A stretch of 64,000 nucleotides of DNA from Soonwooa sp023440705 (GTDB lineage: Bacteria > Bacteroidota > Bacteroidia > Flavobacteriales > Weeksellaceae), in NCBI GenBank assembly GCA_023440705.1, contig JAEXRP010000024.1:1-64000 (forward strand), read 5' to 3'. Position 1 is the first letter of the stretch, and each line of letters starts with the position of its first letter. Positions 59,862 through 64,000 of the stretch are shown in pieces. The position numbers and the translations under genes are program-made. The notes below the pieces were generated by a model that had not been told where the DNA came from, searched no databases, and was given only the letters and a program-made list of their open reading frames with translations.

Positions 59862-61133
59862 TTAGAATGAAATAGCCGCTTCTAGGACTACGCCATTGAA
59901 TTTTCCGTCGTACAAAATACTTGCTGGAGAATATCCGTCGTATTTTTGATTGACATATTCTGCTTTCGCCATGATATTTTTAGTCATAAACCAGCCACCA
60001 CCAACGTTGTAACGTTTTACTTCAACATTTTCTTTAGATGCTAATTCACCTTTTACCATGTTGTAACGACCGCCCACATAGAGGTTTTCGTTATTTCCGA
60101 ATCGATACAAAAGTTCTGCGCCGTATTGGTTCCATGTTCTTCTATCAACCTCTGTAAAGTTTCTGCCAGAAGCATTTTCAAAGATTCCGAAGAATTCTAA
60201 ACCTTGGTATTTAACAAAAGGGTTAATCATGACGCTAGTTACTTTGTTCTTAAAATCTGGGATAACCTGTCCAGATCTGAAGTTAGCAGAAGATGTAGCC
60301 GCGGCATTTTCCATCACATAATAATATCTAGATCCAGCTCTGTCACCGTCATAAAAATCTAATCTCTGTGTTTGCGCCGCATTGTAAACCGAACCTGTCA
60401 AACGAACTCTCAGATCATTGTTAACTTGCTTGTCATAACCAATTTTTGCGTAGACTGAAGGACTTGTTCCGCCTGTAGCATTTTGGTTAAGTCGCCCGTT
60501 GGTAACACCCGCCATTCCTAAAAAGCCATTTCTTTGATAATAAACTTCCGCAAAAACCATAGTTGCATAGGCATCCATTAGATAATTTCCCACAAATGGA
60601 TTTCGGATTGTATATGCGTTGTCACTTCTTCTAAAATGCGCATCACCGTAATTGATCTCATCTTGTCCAACTTTAATAGTTGCATATTTCATAAAATCTC
60701 CAAGAAAATCCTTTTTAATAAAGTCTAATTTGTCGATTTGTAAATAACCACCTTTTACATAAGTTTCGTTGTGGTGGCGAGATGACAAGAAAGTTCTCAA
60801 GTGCAAATTAACACCATCATATAAAGCAACATCGATGTCCAAATTGGCTGTTGGTAGGTTAAAATTGTTCCCGATGTTATACAATTTTGTAGCTGGATTA
60901 TTTTGATCTGCACCGCTCTCATGTTTAACCCCTTGGAATTGTAGTGCGAAGGCACCGCCAACTCTTACCTTTAGTTTTTCAAACGTTGTCACAGAGTCTT
61001 TTGGACTTTCGAATTGGTTAACGCCATGTTGATCTCTTGGTGAAAAGTTGTCAAATTTTTGTTCTTGTGCATGTCCTAATCCACTGAAGAAAATGGCTGC
61101 TAAAGCTGTTGTTTTAAGTATATTTGATTTCAT
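59862..61133 (-). CDS. Outer-membrane porin (OprO/OprP-like beta barrel)
   Basis: The 423-residue protein has a signal peptide (about residues 1-22, SGLGHA then Q). It then has an alternating beta-strand pattern through to a C-terminal aromatic, GVVLEAAISF, as required for barrel insertion. LPTANLDIDVALYDGVNLHL and RTFLSSRHHNETYVKGGYLQ, then KVGQDEINYGDAHFRRSDN, resemble phosphate-selective-porin-type barrels and flavobacterial porin families. The substrate is not predictable. It is flanked by YceI-family genes on both sides; a shared control is possible, but each gene seems to have its own terminator or promoter. Confidence 0.8.
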   Translation of the reverse strand: MKSNILKTTALAAIFFSGLGHAQEQKFDNFSPRDQHGVNQFESPKDSVTTFEKLKVRVGGAFALQFQGVKHESGADQNNPATKLYNIGNNFNLPTANLDIDVALYDGVNLHLRTFLSSRHHNETYVKGGYLQIDKLDFIKKDFLGDFMKYATIKVGQDEINYGDAHFRRSDNAYTIRNPFVGNYLMDAYATMVFAEVYYQRNGFLGMAGVTNGRLNQNATGGTSPSVYAKIGYDKQVNNDLRVRLTGSVYNAAQTQRLDFYDGDRAGSRYYYVMENAAATSSANFRSGQVIPDFKNKVTSVMINPFVKYQGLEFFGIFENASGRNFTEVDRRTWNQYGAELLYRFGNNENLYVGGRYNMVKGELASKENVEVKRYNVGGGWFMTKNIMAKAEYVNQKYDGYSPASILYDGKFNGVVLEAAISF

Positions 61134-61176
61134 AGTTTCTTATTTAATATTGTTAAAAAATGTGTTGACTTAGTTC

Positions 61177-61722
61177 CTATTTTGTACTAATATTGAAATT
61201 GATATTAATCTCGTCGCCCGATTTTATAGTTCCCATCATCACACTTGGAGGTTTAATCCCGAAAGTTGTCATTTTCAATTTTGTACTTCCTTTAATGTTG
61301 TAAGAATTCCCACTTTTAGTAACATTAACAGGAATGCTAATATTTTTGGTGACATTGCTGATGGTCATATTACCTTGTACGGTTGCATTTCCGCTAGTTG
61401 GTAAGCTACTTGTTGTAAAGACAATGTCAGGATATTTGTCTGTATTAAGCGCTTTGTAGGCGTTTTTGTCTAAAGAAGAATCTTTACTTTTTAGGCTAGT
61501 TGCTTTCAGTACAAATTTTACATCTTCGATTTTGTTGCCTTTAACATCGCCTGAAAAGGTCGATTGAGTGGAAGTCATATCCCATTTATGCAAAGTCGAA
61601 GTGCCATCTATTTTTACATTTGAAGATTGTTGACTTATTTTTTGTGCATTTACTAAATTGATAGAAAGCCCAAACATTAATGCTCCAACTAAAATTCCAA
61701 TTTTCTTGTAAGTAGTTTTCAT
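61177..61722 (-). CDS. YceI-family secreted lipid-binding protein
   Basis: The 181-residue protein has a signal peptide (about residues 1-26, INLVNA then Q). YceI blocks follow: SSNVKIDGTSTLHKWDMTST, STFSGDVKGNKIEDVKFVLK, then LDKNAYKALNTDKYPDIVFT, and TTFGIKPPSVMMGTIKSGDE. YceI proteins form lipocalin-like barrels that hold long isoprenoid chains in the periplasm. It lies 43 bases upstream of the porin gene on the same strand and is probably co-transcribed with it. A -7 box TAAATTTG (minus strand, 61775-61782) lies upstream. Confidence 0.9.
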   Translation of the reverse strand: MKTTYKKIGILVGALMFGLSINLVNAQKISQQSSNVKIDGTSTLHKWDMTSTQSTFSGDVKGNKIEDVKFVLKATSLKSKDSSLDKNAYKALNTDKYPDIVFTTSSLPTSGNATVQGNMTISNVTKNISIPVNVTKSGNSYNIKGSTKLKMTTFGIKPPSVMMGTIKSGDEININFNISTK

Positions 61723-62160
61723 ATCTTTAAGTTTATATATTTATTATTAGATAATCTTCTGTTATTTTGTATTACAAATTTATAAACATTGTATTTTATG
61801 TTAAAATATTTTGATATGATAAAAATCCTAACAGTTGTTAGTTTTTATTGTTTTTGTATTAAATTTAACTTTTTTATATTTTTTTAATATGAATTAAATG
61901 ATTGTGTGTAGAAATACAAAGAAATATGGATGTTAATTAAATAAAAAATATTTAATAGTCGATGAATAGGACTTTTGAGTGATAAAAATCAAGGTTTAGG
62001 AACTCTAGTTTGATAAGAAAAATTGTAAATTAATAGAATTGAATTTTCATAATGATATCAACGACATTGTCTAAATGAATAGTCATAAAACTATTATCTA
62101 TCTCTAATCTCACATTTTAAAAATAAAAAAGCCTATTTGTTTAAAAATAGGCTTTGTAAT
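61723..62160. promoter_or_regulatory. 438-base gap with the YceI promoter and a minus-strand terminator
   Basis: CAAATTTA at 61775-61782 is a TAnnTTTG -7 box on the minus strand, about 50 bases before the YceI gene; no -33 TTTG is seen. CTAACAGTTGTTAG (61829-61842) is a small stem followed by T. The remainder is AT-rich with no gene. The terminator at 62128-62155 ends the small gene at 62161. Confidence 0.45.
62128..62155 (-). terminator. Terminator of the small membrane protein gene
   Basis: AAAGCCTATTT (62128-62138) pairs exactly with AAATAGGCTTT (62145-62155). The minus-strand tail is T-rich. Confidence 0.8.
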
Positions 62161-62307
62161 TTATTTCTTGATTTGATTGGTTTCGCTAAGATTGTTAAAG
62201 ATATCTGGAAAAAGTGCGGCTATCACAAAGTATCCGACTATCATTAATACAATAACTACAAACAAAACAATAACAAATATTGGAGGTTTATTTTTTAGAT
62301 TTTTCAT
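62161..62307 (-). CDS. Small single-helix membrane protein (48 aa)
   Basis: From ATG 62307 the frame gives MKNLKNKPPIFVIVLFVVIV, then LMIVGYFVIAALFPDIFNNL and a polar end SETNQIKK. One strong membrane helix spans residues about 9-33. An in-frame ATG 14 codons earlier is less likely because it adds a poorly hydrophobic start. The terminator right after it supports a real gene. The function is unknown. Confidence 0.6.
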   Translation of the reverse strand: MKNLKNKPPIFVIVLFVVIVLMIVGYFVIAALFPDIFNNLSETNQIKK

Positions 62308-62469
62308 AATATAAAGTTTTGATGTACTAAATATCGATGCAAAAATCATTCTTATTTTGTATTTGTTTTAAATAAATGAATATGTTTTAAAATAATTAAA
62401 TCTAAACTTAGAGTTTTTATAAGAGCTTTAATCAATTACAACTTTTATCCAATTTCAAGAATAAATACT

Positions 62470-62601
62470 TTACATAATTTTAAAAATATTCATCACAGCC
62501 TGAATAAAATCTTCATATTTTGCATATCGAGCACGGGTAATGAGCAACGAATCGGCTACTTTTTGCTGCGAAATTTTTTGTTGACTTCTCAAAAAGTGCA
62601 T
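62470..62601 (-). pseudogene. Truncated XRE-type helix-turn-helix regulator next to dinB
   Basis: A 43-codon minus-strand frame reads MHFLRSQQKISQQKVADSLL, then ITRARYAKYEDF. This is the typical first 30 residues of an XRE (Cro/CI-type) regulator: R...Q..SQQ.VAD.L.ITR.RY.KYE. The usual rest of the helix-turn-helix (after YE.G...P) and any C-terminal domain are missing; it stops after VMNIFKIM. Codons before the ATG extend the frame without an ATG (ILILSDS). It is divergent from dinB, the place where flavobacteria often have an S24/LexA-like or XRE regulator (family knowledge), so it is probably a remnant. An intact mini-protein is less likely. Confidence 0.6.
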
Positions 62602-62671
62602 GCTATCGGACAAAATCAATATTGTTACAATTTATATCGTTAAATATTTCATTTATTGATATAAAACATAC

Positions 62672-62679
62672 TAATTTTG
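62672..62679 (+). promoter_or_regulatory. -7 box of dinB
   Basis: TAATTTTG at 62672-62679 fits the TAnnTTTG box, with a leader of about 15 bases. The -33 TTG at the expected place is not clear. Confidence 0.4.
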
Positions 62680-62698
62680 AAATTTAATTTTCAACTTA

Positions 62699-63853
62699 AT
62701 GATGGATCGTGCAATTGTACATATGGATTTGGACACTTTTTTTGTGTCATGCGAGAGACGGAACAATTCTGAACTTAATGGTATCCCTTTGATAATCGGT
62801 GGTGGCGATCGTGGTGTTGTGGCGTCGTGCTCTTATGAAGCTCGTAAATTTGGCGTTCGTTCTGCGATGCCCATTCGTATGGCGATGAAACTTTGTCCTG
62901 ATGCAAAAATTATCCGTGGCGATCACGAACTGTACTCTAATTTATCGCATCTCGTAACCGAAATTATCCAAGAAAAAGTCCCCGTGATGGAGAAAGCGAG
63001 TATTGATGAATTTTACCTCGATTTATCTGGAATGGACAAGTTTTTCGGGTGCTATCAATGGACGACGGAAATTGCAGAAGCGGTAAGAAAGGAATCTGGT
63101 TTGCCCATCAGTTTTGCATTATCTACGAACAAAACCGTTTCTAAAATCGGGACTGGTGAAGCTAAACCCTTAGGAAAATTGGAGATTAAAGAAGCTTTAA
63201 TAAAACCTTTTCTAAACCCTTTATCCATCAAGAAAATTCCGATGGTGGGAAATGTTACGTTTCAATTGTTGTCAAGAATTGGGATTAGAACGATACAAAC
63301 TTTGTCGGAAATGCCTGTTCATGTGCTTCAACAGATGATTGGTAAAAATGGTACCGAACTTTGGAAAAAAGCCAACGGAATTGATGAAAATCCCGTAGTT
63401 CCTTATTCTGAGAGGAAATCGATTTCCACAGAACGAACATTCACCAACGATACGATGGATATTGTCGCTTTAAAAGGCTTGATTGCAGGAATGGCAGAAC
63501 AACTAGCATATCAACTTCGGAAAGAAAAATGGTTGACTTCCACAGTAACTTTAAAAATTCGCTACGCCAATTTCGACACCGAAACCAAGCAATGCAGAGT
63601 CGCTTATACGGCTGTAGATCATACTTTGTCGCGGGTTGCGTTGGATCTTTTTGAAAAGTTATATACCCGAAGAATGCGTTTGCGATTGGTCGGACTTCGG
63701 TTTACGAATCTTGTTCACGGTCAACATCAAATGGATTTATTTGAAGACACCGAAGAGCTAATCAACCTCTATCAAAGCATGGATTATCTAAAAAATAGGT
63801 TTGGCTCCAATGCAGTCGGTCGAGCGGCGGGGTTTAATGTGTTGAAGGTTTAG
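62699..63853 (+). CDS. dinB: DNA polymerase IV (Y-family)
   Basis: The 384-residue polymerase performs translesion synthesis. The palm motifs are IVHMDLDTFFVSCERRNN (Asp10) and KASIDEFYLDLSGM. The steric-gate and finger region SYEARKFGVRSAMP, the thumb with KKIPMVGNVTFQLLSRIGI, and the little-finger domain (SERKSISTERTF) are all present. Near the C terminus QMDLF is a beta-clamp-binding motif. A start at 62702 (second ATG) is equally possible. The stop codon lies inside a 21-base tandem duplication. A truncated regulator lies upstream on the other strand. Confidence 0.95.
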   Translation: MMDRAIVHMDLDTFFVSCERRNNSELNGIPLIIGGGDRGVVASCSYEARKFGVRSAMPIRMAMKLCPDAKIIRGDHELYSNLSHLVTEIIQEKVPVMEKASIDEFYLDLSGMDKFFGCYQWTTEIAEAVRKESGLPISFALSTNKTVSKIGTGEAKPLGKLEIKEALIKPFLNPLSIKKIPMVGNVTFQLLSRIGIRTIQTLSEMPVHVLQQMIGKNGTELWKKANGIDENPVVPYSERKSISTERTFTNDTMDIVALKGLIAGMAEQLAYQLRKEKWLTSTVTLKIRYANFDTETKQCRVAYTAVDHTLSRVALDLFEKLYTRRMRLRLVGLRFTNLVHGQHQMDLFEDTEELINLYQSMDYLKNRFGSNAVGRAAGFNVLKV

Positions 63854-63878
63854 AGTTATGTGTTGAAGGTTTAGAGTT
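63837..63878. repeat. 21-bp perfect tandem duplication at the dinB stop codon
   Basis: ATGTGTTGAAGGTTTAGAGT plus T occurs at 63837-63857 and again, identical, at 63858-63878. The first copy contains the last codons and stop of dinB; the period is three heptads. Confidence 0.9.
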
Positions 63879-63892
63879 TAATCTTTAAAGCT

Positions 63893-63979
63893 TTGCGTCA
63901 CTTCGAGTAGGTTTTGAAAAAACCGTATCGAGAAGTCTTGATTAGAATAGTTCTCGATACGCTACTCGAACTGACGCAA
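63893..63979. repeat. Long interrupted palindrome (dispersed-repeat-like)
   Basis: Outer arms TTGCGTCACTTCGAGTAG (63893-63910) and CTACTCGAACTGACGCAA (63962-63979) pair with one mismatch. Inner arms CGTATCGAGAA (63924-63934) and TTCTCGATACG (63951-63961) pair perfectly. The loop is 16 bases and a 13-base bulge lies in the left arm. A fragment of the same element is near 49.2 kb. Confidence 0.85.
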
Positions 63980-64000
63980 TGTGCAAATTTTTAAGAATAA

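Larger units (their letters stand above)
62308..62698. promoter_or_regulatory. 391-base gap: truncated HTH gene and dinB promoter
   Basis: It holds the short minus-strand HTH reading frame at 62470-62601 and, upstream of dinB, TAATTTTG (62672-62679), a -7 box about 19 bases before the ATG. The -33 region is only weakly matched. The remaining sequence is AT-rich without other features. Confidence 0.45.

Noticed and set aside
61829..61842. CTAACAGTTGTTAG hairpin as a plus-strand terminator
   Set aside because: There is no plus-strand gene ending there, and the stem is short and AT-rich.
1..64000. tRNA or rRNA genes
   Set aside because: I saw no TTCGA-loop, acceptor-stem or rRNA-like sequence anywhere while reading both strands; a dedicated tRNA scan would settle this.

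Overview
The window is an AT-rich chromosomal segment of a Bacteroidota bacterium, most likely a Flavobacteriia member close to Chryseobacterium (Weeksellaceae). The signs are three secreted proteins with type IX secretion (T9SS) C-terminal sorting domains, a DUF2339 protein and a DUF2723 protein, a Bacteroidota-type serine palmitoyltransferase, kdsA and a TonB-dependent receptor (Gram-negative envelope), TAnnTTTG-type -7 promoter elements, and very few Shine-Dalgarno sites. I saw no rRNA, tRNA, CRISPR array, prophage or intact insertion sequence.

Layout. 1-5.9 kb: 3' end of a polyprenyl synthetase gene, a secreted protein with a C1q-like look, rarA, a DUF2339 membrane protein and pheA. 6.2-12.4 kb: a complete curli (functional amyloid) locus, with a major curlin of about ten 22-residue repeats, a small minor curlin, CsgE-, CsgF- and CsgG-like export proteins and a beta-propeller lipoprotein. 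It is closed by a strong hairpin and faces a LuxR/NarL-type regulator whose phospho-acceptor Asp is replaced by Glu. 12.5-22.4 kb: housekeeping genes (thioesterase, dnaA, low-molecular-weight phosphatase, SAM methyltransferase, AI-2E-type transporter, kbl, DinB-like protein, rhodanese, queG, DUF2459 protein, L,D-transpeptidase), then alaS. 25.6-30.3 kb: an unusual two-gene operon of paralogous secreted proteins. The larger (1159 aa) carries about fifteen units of about 45 residues in a four-unit higher-order pattern. I cannot assign it to a known system. 30.9-38.6 kb: two T9SS cargo proteins (one an M36 metalloprotease), a SixA-like phosphatase, serine palmitoyltransferase and a cysteine-synthase-like enzyme. 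38.8-51.3 kb: DUF2723 and GT-C-like membrane proteins, DUF1697, a TPR protein, kdsA, a TonB-dependent receptor, peptidase E and an HD phosphohydrolase. 51.4-64 kb: a third T9SS protein, a VOC protein, a lipoprotein gene split by an in-frame stop, a MutS2 lacking Smr, two YceI-like proteins, a porin, a truncated HTH regulator and dinB.

The curli genes form the clearest functional unit. The major subunit is followed at once by an attenuating hairpin, which would make it more abundant than the nucleator and export proteins. CsgE carries an extra N-terminal domain that may be CsgH-like, and CsgG carries an extra C-terminal beta-barrel-like domain, so the machine differs in architecture from the enterobacterial one.

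The non-coding DNA is also unusual. Several intergenic stretches have a seven-base period (exact tandem heptamers at 43871-43915 and 49108-49170, degenerate heptads elsewhere). There is a nested inverted-repeat element at 25459-25637 and a long palindrome at 63893-63979 with a fragment near 49.2 kb. Three genes (rarA, queG, mutS2) appear leaderless, with the -7 box four or five bases from the start codon.
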